From Sphingopyxis sp. PAMC25046 (GTDB taxonomy: Bacteria; Pseudomonadota; Alphaproteobacteria; Sphingomonadales; Sphingomonadaceae): 64,000 nt of DNA. The position numbers and the translations under genes are program-made. A model generated the notes under the pieces. The model saw only the letters and a program-made list of their open reading frames with translations, did not search any database and was not told the DNA's origin. Below are positions 55,047 to 63,530 of this stretch, piece by piece (within the stretch, counting starts at the first letter, position 1; the number at the start of each line of letters is the position of its first letter). The DNA lies in NCBI RefSeq assembly GCF_004795895.1, contig NZ_CP039250.1, positions 1,488,001 to 1,552,000 on the forward strand, in the 5' to 3' direction.

Positions 55047-56003
55047 CTAAACGCGCAATTCATCGATCAGTTCCCGCATATCCGCTGGGAGTTCGCTGTC
55101 GAGCGCGATCCTGTTACCGGTCACCGGATGAATAAAGCCCAAATGGGCCGCGTGCAATGCCTGCCGCGCGAAATGCCGCGCTTTCAGCACTTCCGACAGC
55201 GGCTTTTTGGTCCGGCCATAGACCGGATCGCCGACCAGCGGGTGGCCGATATGCGCCATATGGACGCGCACCTGATGGGTGCGCCCGGTTTCGAGCCGGC
55301 ATTCGACAAGCGTCGCGTTCTTCAGCGGCTCGACCGTCCGGTAATGGGTGACCGCACGCTTGCCGCGTCCTTCGGCGACCACCGCCATTTTCTTGCGGTT
55401 GGTGCTCGACCGGCCGAGCGCGGCGTCGACGGTGCCGTTCGCGGGCATCGGGCGCCCGGTCGCGAGCGCGAGGTAGCGGCGGTCGATGCTGTGCGCGGCG
55501 AACTGCTTCGCGAGTCCCTCATGCGCCTTGTCGTGCTTGGCGGCGACGATCAGCCCGCTTGTGTCCTTGTCGATGCGGTGGACGATCCCGGGGCGCGCGA
55601 CGCCGCCGATCCCCGACAATTGTCCCGCGCAATGGTGGAGCAATGCGTTGACCATCGTGCCGTCGAGATTGCCCGCGGCGGGATGAACGACCATTCCCGC
55701 GGGCTTGTCGACGACGATCAGATGCTCGTCCTCGAACGCGATGACAAGGTCCATGTCCTGCGCGACGTTATGCGCGGGCGCCGCGGCGGGCAGGCGAACC
55801 TCGATCATCGCGGGCGCAGCGGCTTTGGCCGACGGGTCCCACAAGATCGTGCCGCTCGCATCGGTAACGCGGCCACCCTTGATCAGCGTCTTCAACCGCT
55901 CGCGCGAAAGGGATGGGAGCGCTTCGGCGAGCGCCCGGTCGAGCCGCAACCCGGCCGCGCCATCCTGAAGCGTCACGGTAAGTATCTCGTCGTCCCCCAA
56001 CAT
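55047..56003 (-). CDS. rluD: 23S rRNA pseudouridine synthase RluD-type
   Basis: A 318-residue pseudouridine synthase. An S4 RNA-binding domain lies at about residues 15-60 (LRLDRALAEALPSLSRERLK). The catalytic domain has VVDKPAGMVVHPAAGN, the signature HRIDKDTSGL with the catalytic Asp near residue 145, and LETGRTHQVRVHMAHIGHPL. RluD modifies helix 69 of 23S rRNA. It lies directly before rpoH on the same strand, a frequent sphingomonad and Caulobacter-type neighbourhood. Confidence 0.94.
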   Translation of the reverse strand: MLGDDEILTVTLQDGAAGLRLDRALAEALPSLSRERLKTLIKGGRVTDASGTILWDPSAKAAAPAMIEVRLPAAAPAHNVAQDMDLVIAFEDEHLIVVDKPAGMVVHPAAGNLDGTMVNALLHHCAGQLSGIGGVARPGIVHRIDKDTSGLIVAAKHDKAHEGLAKQFAAHSIDRRYLALATGRPMPANGTVDAALGRSSTNRKKMAVVAEGRGKRAVTHYRTVEPLKNATLVECRLETGRTHQVRVHMAHIGHPLVGDPVYGRTKKPLSEVLKARHFARQALHAAHLGFIHPVTGNRIALDSELPADMRELIDELRV

Positions 56004-56174
56004 TGCTGGGGATATGGGTCCGGGGCACCGATTTTCAAGGGGCGGAGGCGCGCGCCTGATGACGGTGAGTGAGGTGAATGGACCAGGAACCAGCTTGCCC
56101 TCGCGCCTATCCCTGCCCTAGGAGCGATCCACGCCGGAAATATCCGGCCACTGCGCTGGGGAGCCTGTTCATCC

Positions 56175-56816
56175 ATGTCCGACGATCGCGTCGATTTCGC
56201 CTCGATGCTGGCTTCGCGCCTGTGTCACGACCTCTTGAGCCCGGTCGGCGCCTTCGCCAACGGCCTCGAACTGCTTGCCGACGAAAAAGAGCCCGAAATG
56301 CGGGCGCGGTGCATCGAACTGCTCGAACAGAGCGCGCGAACCTCGGCGAACAAGCTCAAATTCTTCCGCCTCGCCTTCGGCTCGGCAGGCGGCTTCGGTG
56401 AGCTCGTGCCGGCCGACGAAGCCAAATCGGCAATCCAGGGCATCATCGGCGACCGCGCGATCGAGCTTAACTGGATGATCGGCAGCGACCCGCTGCCCAA
56501 GCCGGCGGTCAAGATCATCCTCAACCTCGCGCTGCTGCTCGTCGATGCGCTGGTGCGCGGCGGCCGGCTCGATATCGGCTGCGAAAAGCAGGCGGAAGGC
56601 ATCGAAATCGCGCTGCACGTAGAGGCCGAGCGGATTTTCCTCGATGCCGATGTCGAACGCATCCTCGCCGAAGGCGAGGGCGCGACCGCCATGACCTCGC
56701 GCACCGCGCCCGCGGTGCTGGTGCAAGCGGTCGCGCGGCAGAGCGATGGCACCGTGATGTTGGCGCGCGAGACGCCGACCTCGCTGCTCGTCGGCGCGGT
56801 GCTCAGGGGGCGCTGA
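56175..56816 (+). CDS. chpT: Histidine phosphotransferase ChpT
   Basis: A 213-residue phosphotransferase that carries phosphate from the hybrid kinase CckA to the cell-cycle/motility regulator CtrA and to CpdR. The phospho-His is residue 18 in ASRLCHDLLSPVGAFANGLE, followed by a four-helix dimer domain (SANKLKFFRLAFGSAGG) and a degenerate Bergerat-type fold. It is divergent from rluD by a 171-base gap. Downstream, convergent, lie two lipoprotein genes and then the che cluster. Confidence 0.92.
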   Translation: MSDDRVDFASMLASRLCHDLLSPVGAFANGLELLADEKEPEMRARCIELLEQSARTSANKLKFFRLAFGSAGGFGELVPADEAKSAIQGIIGDRAIELNWMIGSDPLPKPAVKIILNLALLLVDALVRGGRLDIGCEKQAEGIEIALHVEAERIFLDADVERILAEGEGATAMTSRTAPAVLVQAVARQSDGTVMLARETPTSLLVGAVLRGR

Positions 56817-56837
56817 CGCCCTTCTCCCGCGACGGCG

Positions 56838-57449
56838 TTACCCGGCGGGAGCTGACGATCGGTTACCTGCTGTCGGTACAACCAGCTCGACCCGCCGGTT
56901 CTTTGCGCGCCCGGCGGGATCATCGCCGCCCGCGGCATTTTCGTTGGGCGCGACCGGCGCGGTTTCGCCCCGACCCGACACCAGGAACTCGCGCTGGCGA
57001 ACGCCGACCTGCTCGCGAAGCCAATCCGCGACGCTGTTCGCGCGCGCTTCGGAAAGCCTCTGGTTGTAGGCTTCATCGCCCTTGCTGTCGGTATGTCCGA
57101 TCACCCGGATCGCTCCGGACGGGCTGCGGCGGATCATCTCGGTTGCTTTGCGCAGTTCCACCTCTGCCGCAGGGGTCAGCACGGCCTTGTCATATTCGAA
57201 CAACGCGTCGGCAGGCAGGTCGATGACCGTGCCCATGTCGGTGACCCGCGTCCGAAGTCCGCTCACCGCGCCCGTGAGCGGGCTGACTTTTGCGCTCAGG
57301 CCTGGGCGCGTCGGCTGTGGGGCGGTGTCAGCGGCGGGCGCCGGCGTCGCCATCGGGCTTTCGCCCTCCTTGGCGGCATCGGCCGGGGCGTTCGCCGAAC
57401 AGCCGCCGATCGAAGCGGCGGCGGCGATCGACAGAAGCGCCCGCTTCAT
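56838..57449 (-). CDS. OmpA-family peptidoglycan-binding lipoprotein
   Basis: A 203-residue lipoprotein. The signal is RALLSIAAAASIGGC (lipobox IGGC), then a Pro/Ala linker and an OmpA C-terminal domain at about residues 75-200. The peptidoglycan-binding residues lie in RVIGHTDSKGDEAYNQRLSE and ARANSVADWLREQVG, with GRAKNRRVELVV at the end. The ATG at 57449 overlaps the stop of the upstream lipoprotein gene by ATGA. It likely tethers the outer membrane to the cell wall. Confidence 0.9.
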   Translation of the reverse strand: MKRALLSIAAAASIGGCSANAPADAAKEGESPMATPAPAADTAPQPTRPGLSAKVSPLTGAVSGLRTRVTDMGTVIDLPADALFEYDKAVLTPAAEVELRKATEMIRRSPSGAIRVIGHTDSKGDEAYNQRLSEARANSVADWLREQVGVRQREFLVSGRGETAPVAPNENAAGGDDPAGRAKNRRVELVVPTAGNRSSAPAG

Positions 57450-58003
57450 CGCTGGACAGGTATGCCGTCGAAGGGCGCGACCCCGGGAAGATTGATCGAA
57501 ACCGTAGGGCTGGTGGCCGGCGGCGCCGGAAATTTGGCCCACATCACGCCGGGCTTGGAGGTGCAATCGACCATCATGTTGTCGTTATCCGGACTGCCGC
57601 TGCGGCTGAGGTTCGACACCATCGCATTACCTTCATTGTCCTTCAGCACGCCAATGCGCTGCGACGTGGCATCGTCGATCACGCTGACCTGGGCGACGCG
57701 GATCGTTTCGCGATTATATCGCTCGGCGCTCGAACAACGCAGAGTGACGGTCAGGATATCGCCCGTGACCTTGACCGAAAGCAGGTCGACCTGCGAACCG
57801 TCGGGGCCGGGCTGCGACTGGATCACCGTTGCGGCGGGCATCGGCGTAACCGGCGGGGTTTCCGTTTCGGCTTTGGCCTCCTCGCGCACGACCCCGCCGG
57901 TAGCGGTGTTCGTCGTGCCGTCTTGCGTCTGCTTTTCCTTCGTCGTGCACGCAGCCAGCATCAGCGCCGCCGCACCTGTCAGCGCAAATATCTTCAATTG
58001 CAT
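57446..58003 (-). CDS. Hypothetical lipoprotein coupled to OmpA-like gene
   Basis: A 185-residue lipoprotein with lipobox LAAC in TGAAALMLAACTT. The region after it is Thr/Glu/Pro-rich and the last 110 residues form a compact predicted domain (VDLLSVKVTGDILTVTLRCS, IGVLKDNEGNAMVSNLSRSG). I do not know the family. GGGAGGAATTTC precedes the ATG. It overlaps the OmpA-like gene by ATGA, so the two probably act together at the outer membrane. Confidence 0.75.
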   Translation of the reverse strand: MQLKIFALTGAAALMLAACTTKEKQTQDGTTNTATGGVVREEAKAETETPPVTPMPAATVIQSQPGPDGSQVDLLSVKVTGDILTVTLRCSSAERYNRETIRVAQVSVIDDATSQRIGVLKDNEGNAMVSNLSRSGSPDNDNMMVDCTSKPGVMWAKFPAPPATSPTVSINLPGVAPFDGIPVQR

Positions 58004-58149
58004 GAAATTCCTCCCGGTCAGCTCGTGCCCGAATACGCGCGACCGGGGGCAGGGTTCCGCGCATTGCCCGCCGATCGCGCCAAGCGGGCGCGAAACAATG
58101 ATTTGCGGTCTCGCTTTCCCGCCGCCGGGCAGGCCAAGTAAAGCCAACC

Positions 58150-58157
58150 TTAACCAT
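58150..58157 (+). promoter_or_regulatory. Possible CtrA half-site upstream of cheA
   Basis: TTAACCAT at 58150-58157 resembles the strong half of the alphaproteobacterial CtrA box. It lies 49 bases before the cheA ATG. The second TTAA half at the canonical 7-base spacing is not present. The 202-base gap otherwise shows no gene. Confidence 0.3.
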
Positions 58158-58205
58158 TGTCGGCCATGGTGAACCCTCAGTTTTTTGGGGCGCACCGGTA
58201 CGGCG

Positions 58206-60602
58206 ATGGACGATCTGCTGAACGACTTTTTGGCCGAAACGGCAGAAATCCTGGCGGAAGCGGGTGGGGCGATCGTTGCGTGGGAGGCGGATCCCGCCGA
58301 CCGCGCGCAACTCGACGCGATTTTCCGCTTTGTGCATACGATCAAGGGCAGTTCGGGCTTCCTCGCTCTGCCGCGGGTCACGGCGTTGTCGCACGCTGCC
58401 GAAGACGCGCTCGATCAAGTGCGCCGCGGCAACCGCGCCGCGAACGCTGCGCTCGTCACGGGCGTGCTCGGCATCCTCGACCGGCTGAACGAGCTGTGCG
58501 CGGCGCTTGGACAGGATGGAACCGAACCGGCGGGCGACGACCGCGACGTCATCGGCGCGCTCGCCGAACGCGGGGCGGACGAAGATGCCCCGCGCGAAAT
58601 CGCGGGCGTTCCGTTGCGCCGGGAGGACGATCTTGGTGCCGACCTGCAGGGCTGGCGATCGATCCGCGTCCCGCTGCCGCTGCTCGACAGCGTGATGACG
58701 GGTGTCACCGACATCGTGCTCGCGCGCAACGAATTCGCTCGGATGCTGCGCGAATCAGGAGCCGACCTGTCGCTGATCGCTTCGTTCGACCGCCTGTCCG
58801 ATTCGATCGCGGGAATGCGGCAGTCGGTCAGCCAGATGCGGATGCAGCGGATCGACAAATTGTTCGCGCCGCTGCCGCGTATCGTCCGCGATCTGGCGCA
58901 GGAATTGGGCAAGAAGATCGCCTTCCAGACGAGCGGCGGCGAAGTCGAACTCGATCGCGAAATGATGGAGAATATCCGCGATCCGCTGATCCACATTGTC
59001 CGCAACGCGATCGACCACGGCGTCGAACCGCTCGAGGAGCGCGTCGCTGCGGGCAAGGAGATTACGGCGACCATTTCGGTGTCGGCGCGCCAGTCGGGCA
59101 ATCAGATCGAAATCGAAATCCGCGATGACGGCCGCGGACTCTCTCCCGATGCGCTCGCCGCAAAGGCCATCGCGGCGCGTCTTGTGACCGCGACCGAGGC
59201 GCGTGGGCTGGAACCGAAGGAAAAGCTCGAACTGATCTTCCGACCCGGATTCTCGACCGCTGCGAAGGTCACCGCCATCTCTGGCCGCGGCGTTGGCATG
59301 GATATCGTCAAGGCGAATGTCGAAAAGATTGGCGGCATTGTTGAACTGCGTAACGACGAGGGCCGCGGACTGACGATCCTGCTTCGTGTGCCGATGACGC
59401 TGACGATCATCTCGGGCCTGATGGTGCGCGCGGCGGGGCAATATTTCGCGATTCCACGCGGCGCAGTGCGCGAGATCCTGCTCGAAAGCGGCGATACGGT
59501 GCGTATCGACCGCGTCGGCGGCGGCGAATTGGCGACGGTGCGCGGCGAGCAATATCCGTTGCTCCGCCTCGAAACCATACTCGGCCGGGGGCGCCATGAT
59601 GGCGACGACGTCGATGATCGCGCGCTCGTTATCGTCCGGCCGGGGCAGGGGCAAAGCTATGCGCTCAGCGTCGCCGCGATCCACGATCATGAGGAACTGG
59701 TGATCAAGCCCGCCGCGCCGATGATCATGGCGACGGGGCTTTATGCCGGAACGACGCTCCCCGATAATGGTCGCCCGGTGCTGCTGCTCGACGTTCAGGG
59801 TCTGCTGGCCGCTGCCGCCGTCGATGCGAACGAAGCGGGGCGCAGGCACGACCGCGCCGCCGAAGCCGAAGCCGAGGCCGTCGCGGCGCGCAATGCCGCG
59901 CAGCTTCTGCTTTTCCGTGACACAAACGCCCGCATTCGCGGCATTCGCCTGTCGGTGATCGAACGGGTCGAGGAAGTGCCGGTGTCGGCCTTGTTCGAAA
60001 GCGCGGGGCGGATACAGGCCCAGATAGGCGACGAAATCTTCGCGGTGCATGCTGCGGCGCTGCCCGAGAGTGAAGGAACGCTGAAACTTCTCCGCCTCTA
60101 CGACGGTCGGGCGGTGCTCTGTTACCCGATTGCTGAGGTGATCGACATCGTCCGGCTGCCCGACGCGGTGCAGCCGTCGGCGGCGCCTGGGCTGATCGCC
60201 GGCGTCGTGCTCGTCGGCGGCGAGCCGGTCGAACTCGTCGATCCCTTCTGGTTGATGGAGCAATATGCCGAACGCGCTGCCGCCGTCCCGACGCCGCGCC
60301 AGCCGGTCTGCCGTCTTGCCGACGATCGCGACGGCTGGGGCGACAATTTCCTCGCCCCGATCCTGCGCAGCGCCGGTTACCGGGTAATCGCGGACGGCGA
60401 TCCGTCCGACGAGGCGGTGGACGTCCTCCTCTGCCTGACCCGAGACGGGGAAATCTGCCCGCATATCGAGTGCGATGTGCCGGTGATCCGCCTGCGCACG
60501 TCGATCGCCGCGACGGGGCCGGAGGACGAAAGCGTCTATCGTTACGACCGCCAGGCGCTGCTCGACGCGATGCGCCGCAGCGTGGGGGGAGCAGGTCAAT
60601 GA
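58206..60602 (+). CDS. cheA: CheA-type histidine kinase with extra CheW-like and degenerate receiver domains
   Basis: A 798-residue chemotaxis-type kinase. The HPt domain has the phospho-His at residue 44 in FVHTIKGSSGFLALP. The P2 CheY-docking domain seems absent: a short linker leads straight to dimerisation. The ATP-binding domain has N-box HIVRNAIDHGVEP, DDGRGLSPDAL, FRPGFSTAAKV and SGRGVGMDIVKAN. A first CheW-like domain spans about residues 398-535. A second CheW-like region starts near residue 566 (LLLFRDTNARIRGIRLSVIE). The last 100 residues (CRLADDRDGWGDNFLAPILR, AGYRVIADGD) resemble a receiver but lack a clear phospho-Asp. The ATG at 58206 is preferred over a frame start at 58185. 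Confidence 0.9.
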   Translation: MDDLLNDFLAETAEILAEAGGAIVAWEADPADRAQLDAIFRFVHTIKGSSGFLALPRVTALSHAAEDALDQVRRGNRAANAALVTGVLGILDRLNELCAALGQDGTEPAGDDRDVIGALAERGADEDAPREIAGVPLRREDDLGADLQGWRSIRVPLPLLDSVMTGVTDIVLARNEFARMLRESGADLSLIASFDRLSDSIAGMRQSVSQMRMQRIDKLFAPLPRIVRDLAQELGKKIAFQTSGGEVELDREMMENIRDPLIHIVRNAIDHGVEPLEERVAAGKEITATISVSARQSGNQIEIEIRDDGRGLSPDALAAKAIAARLVTATEARGLEPKEKLELIFRPGFSTAAKVTAISGRGVGMDIVKANVEKIGGIVELRNDEGRGLTILLRVPMTLTIISGLMVRAAGQYFAIPRGAVREILLESGDTVRIDRVGGGELATVRGEQYPLLRLETILGRGRHDGDDVDDRALVIVRPGQGQSYALSVAAIHDHEELVIKPAAPMIMATGLYAGTTLPDNGRPVLLLDVQGLLAAAAVDANEAGRRHDRAAEAEAEAVAARNAAQLLLFRDTNARIRGIRLSVIERVEEVPVSALFESAGRIQAQIGDEIFAVHAAALPESEGTLKLLRLYDGRAVLCYPIAEVIDIVRLPDAVQPSAAPGLIAGVVLVGGEPVELVDPFWLMEQYAERAAAVPTPRQPVCRLADDRDGWGDNFLAPILRSAGYRVIADGDPSDEAVDVLLCLTRDGEICPHIECDVPVIRLRTSIAATGPEDESVYRYDRQALLDAMRRSVGGAGQ

Positions 60603-61036
60603 TGGAAAAACTCTATCTCGTCGCGCGCATCGCCGACACGCGCGTGGCGCTCCGCAGTCGTGCGATCCATTCGGTCGTCGCCGTCGGCATCCCGGTCGAG
60701 GTGCCCGGAGCGCCGCCGCATGTCGCGGGCCTTTTTGCGTTGCGCAGCCGCGTCTTCACGCTCATCGATCCACATGTCGTCATCGGCCTTGCCGCGGTGC
60801 CCGTGGCGCCGGGGCAGCGGGTGATCGTCGTCGAAGTCGCGGAGCATGGCTATGCGCTGCTCGCCGACGAAATCGAGGATGTCTGTTTTATCGAGGCGCC
60901 CGAGACGCGCATCACCGGCAAGCTGCTTCCCGGCTGGGCGCGCGTCGCCGACGCTGTGATCGAATATGACGGCGCGTCGCTGCTCGTCGTCGACCCATCC
61001 AACTTTATCTCGCTGCCCACCTTAATTGCCGCATGA
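60599..61036 (+). CDS. cheW: CheW-like coupling protein
   Basis: A 145-residue CheW-domain protein that joins kinase and receptor. It begins MMEKLYLVARIADTRVALRS and has VAGLFALRSRVFTLIDPHVV and VVEVAEHGYALLADEIEDVC, the double-barrel CheW pattern. Two ATGs in tandem (60599 and 60602) overlap the cheA stop. It is translated directly after cheA. Confidence 0.9.
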   Translation: MMEKLYLVARIADTRVALRSRAIHSVVAVGIPVEVPGAPPHVAGLFALRSRVFTLIDPHVVIGLAAVPVAPGQRVIVVEVAEHGYALLADEIEDVCFIEAPETRITGKLLPGWARVADAVIEYDGASLLVVDPSNFISLPTLIAA

Positions 61037-61112
61037 ATCTGGCCGTTTATTAACGGGCTGCACACGCGTTGGCGGTAAACATCCCAAATTCCCGGGGGTC
61101 GGAGTTAATTGA

Positions 61113-61487
61113 ATGTCGAAATCTTGTCTGGTCGTCGATGACAGCAAAGTCATTCGCAAGGTCGCGCGCCATATCCTTGAAAGCATGTCCTTTGCAGTCG
61201 AGGAGGCGGCCGACGGGCAAGAGGCGCTGACCTTCTGCCGCGCCAATCGGCCCGATGTGATCCTGCTCGACTGGAACATGCCGGTGATGAGCGGCATGGA
61301 GTTTCTCGGCGCGTTCAACGATCTCGATTATGGGCATCACGAGCGGCCGCGCGTCGTCTTCTGCACCACCGAAAACAGCATCGACCATATCCGCGCCGCG
61401 ATCGAGGCGGGCGCCGACGAATATGTGATGAAGCCGTTCGACCGCGAAACGCTGGAAGGAAAATTGCAGCTCGTCGGCATCGCTTGA
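61113..61487 (+). CDS. cheY: CheY-like single-domain response regulator
   Basis: A 124-residue stand-alone receiver. The acidic pair is CLVVDDSKVIRK (Asp9-Asp10), the phospho-Asp is residue 53 in VILLDWNMP, with conserved Thr in FCTTENS and Lys107 in YVMKPFD. It should accept phosphate from the CheA. The 76-base gap before it and the GGGGGTCGGAG binding site suggest it can be made in higher amount than its neighbours. Confidence 0.94.
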   Translation: MSKSCLVVDDSKVIRKVARHILESMSFAVEEAADGQEALTFCRANRPDVILLDWNMPVMSGMEFLGAFNDLDYGHHERPRVVFCTTENSIDHIRAAIEAGADEYVMKPFDRETLEGKLQLVGIA

Positions 61488-61496
61488 GGTTTTTTC

Positions 61497-62597
61497 GTGG
61501 CCCAGCCGCAACCCCTGATACCGGATGCCGAGCCCACGGCGCGCACCGTGCGCGTGATGCTTGTCGACGACAGCCTTGTCGTCCGCAGCATCCTCGAACG
61601 GATCGTCGATCAGCGGGCGGGGCTCAAGATTTGCGCTTCGGTCGCCTCGGCGCATGACGCGCTCGACTATCTCTCGCGCGAGCCCGTCGATGTCGTCGTG
61701 CTTGACGTCGAAATGCCGGGAATGAACGGCATCGACGCGCTGCCGCATATATTGGAACGCGCCGAAAAGGCCCGCGTGCTCATCCTCTCGTCGAACTGCG
61801 TCGAGGGTGGCCCGGCAGCGATCGAGGCGCTCGCGCTCGGGGCCAGCGACACGCTCGCCAAACCCGGGCGCGGCAGCTTTTCGGGACGCTTCGCCGAGGT
61901 GCTGACCGAACGGATCATGACGCTCGGCCACCGGCAGGATCATCCGGCGCCGGTGCCGGTCGCCGAACGCCAAGCGCCGGCGCCCGTCGCGCTCGCGATC
62001 GATACCGACCAGCCGATCGAGTGCATCGCGGTCGCTGCGTCGACCGGCGGCATTCCCGCCTTCACCAATTTCCTCGCGCACCTCGATCCGCGGATCAGCG
62101 CGCCGATCCTGCTGACCCAGCATCTGCCCGACGCGTTCATGGAATTTTATGCCAAGCAGATCGGAACGATGACGGCACGCCGGGTGCGCGTCGCGGAAGC
62201 GGGGATGGCGATCGAGCCGAACTCTATCTATCTCGCGCCCGGCGACGCGCATCTGATCGTCGTCGAGAGCGGCCGCCGCCGCGAAATCGCGCTCGATCAC
62301 CGCCCCGTCGACAATGGTTGCTGCCCGTCCGCTGACCCGATGCTTGATTCGGTCGCCGAAATCTATGGCAAGGGCGGTATCGCCGTGATCTTGAGCGGTA
62401 TGGGCCGCGACGGCGCGCTCGGCGCGGGGCGGTTGAAGGATGCGGGCGGAACGATCTTCGCGCAGGCGCCCGAAAGCTGCGTGATCTGGGGCATGCCGGG
62501 CGCGGTGGCGAAGTCGGGCATCGCCGCGGCAACGCTCAACCCCGACGCGATCGCGCTGATGCTCGGCAGCTTCCTGTCCGGAAGGAGCAAGTCATGA
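61497..62597 (+). CDS. cheB: CheB protein-glutamate methylesterase
   Basis: A 366-residue receptor methylesterase/deamidase. The N-terminal receiver has VMLVDDSLVVRS and phospho-Asp70 in VVVLDVEMPGMNG. The C-terminal esterase has catalytic Ser182 in AVAASTGGIPAF, His209 in LTQHLPDAFMEF and Asp305 in LSGMGRDGALGAG. The start is GTG at 61497 with GAGG eight bases before. Its stop overlaps the cheR start by ATGA. Confidence 0.95.
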   Translation: MAQPQPLIPDAEPTARTVRVMLVDDSLVVRSILERIVDQRAGLKICASVASAHDALDYLSREPVDVVVLDVEMPGMNGIDALPHILERAEKARVLILSSNCVEGGPAAIEALALGASDTLAKPGRGSFSGRFAEVLTERIMTLGHRQDHPAPVPVAERQAPAPVALAIDTDQPIECIAVAASTGGIPAFTNFLAHLDPRISAPILLTQHLPDAFMEFYAKQIGTMTARRVRVAEAGMAIEPNSIYLAPGDAHLIVVESGRRREIALDHRPVDNGCCPSADPMLDSVAEIYGKGGIAVILSGMGRDGALGAGRLKDAGGTIFAQAPESCVIWGMPGAVAKSGIAAATLNPDAIALMLGSFLSGRSKS

Positions 62598-63463
62598 TGG
62601 GGGGCAGCGCGAGTGAATCGGCCTATCGCGTCCTGATGGGGGTGCTCGAATCACGCACGGGCCAGACGCTTTCGCCAAACCGCATCTGGCGGATCGAAAT
62701 GTCGCTCAAGCCCGTGATGCAGCGGCATGGCATCGCCGATCTCGACGCACTGGTCGCCGCGCTCGTCACCTCGACCAGCCGGGCGCTGCTCGACGACACC
62801 GTCGACGCCATGCTCAACAACGAGACCTATTTCTATCGCGAATACAGCGTTTTCGACGATATAACTGCGACAGCGCTCGAACAGATTCGCGAGATCAACA
62901 AGCTACGCCGCCGGCTGACGATCTGGCATTGCGGGGTGTCGACGGGGCAGGAAGCCTATTCGATGGCGATGCTGATCGCCGAACAGGGCGCGAAATGGGC
63001 CGGGTGGCAGGTCGACATCGTCGGCACCGACGTCAGCCATCATGCGATCGGCCGCGCGCGCGTCGGCCTCTATACCCAGTTCGAGATTCAGCGCGGGCTG
63101 CCCGTCCAGCGGATGGTGCGCTGGTTCGACCAGACCGAGGGCGGCTGGCTCGCCAAGGCCGACCTTCGGCGCCGGATCGACTTTTCGGTGCAGAATATGC
63201 TCACCGACCGGCCGCCGCTGGCGAGTCCGGCCGACCTCATTTTCTGCCGCAACCTGCTACTCTATTTTTCGGCACCGATGCGCCAGAAAGCCTTCGCGCG
63301 GCTGCGCGCGATGGCGGCGCCGCAGAGCTTCCTCGTCCTCGGCGCCGGCGAAACGGTGCTCGGCCAGACCGACCAGTTCGTCGCAAGCCCGCGCCTGCGC
63401 GGCCTCTACGAGCCCGCCGATCAGCAGGTCCGCCGGCCCGATTCGCGCTCGATCGCCGCCTGA
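62594..63463 (+). CDS. cheR: CheR protein-glutamate methyltransferase
   Basis: A 289-residue SAM-dependent enzyme that methylates glutamates on chemoreceptors. The N-terminal helical domain is followed by the catalytic domain: MLNNETYFYREYSVFD, LTIWHCGVSTGQEAYSMAML, VDIVGTDVSHHAIGRARVG, and LIFCRNLLLYFSAPMRQK. The ATG at 62594 overlaps cheB (ATGA), and a second ATG follows at 62597. No chemoreceptor gene is in view. Confidence 0.95.
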   Translation: MMGGSASESAYRVLMGVLESRTGQTLSPNRIWRIEMSLKPVMQRHGIADLDALVAALVTSTSRALLDDTVDAMLNNETYFYREYSVFDDITATALEQIREINKLRRRLTIWHCGVSTGQEAYSMAMLIAEQGAKWAGWQVDIVGTDVSHHAIGRARVGLYTQFEIQRGLPVQRMVRWFDQTEGGWLAKADLRRRIDFSVQNMLTDRPPLASPADLIFCRNLLLYFSAPMRQKAFARLRAMAAPQSFLVLGAGETVLGQTDQFVASPRLRGLYEPADQQVRRPDSRSIAA

Positions 63464-63530
63464 CCTTGCTTTTTGCGCCCCGCTGGCGCAATCGACGGAT
63501 TGGCAAGAACAGGACGGGCCCGCAAAGCGC

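Noticed and set aside
60372..60382. CCGGTTACC in cheA
   Set aside because: Half-site only, inside a gene unrelated to the sugar locus.
58755..60599. A 614-residue frame opposite cheA
   Set aside because: Same reason: composition and lack of domains, against a clear CheA on the other strand.
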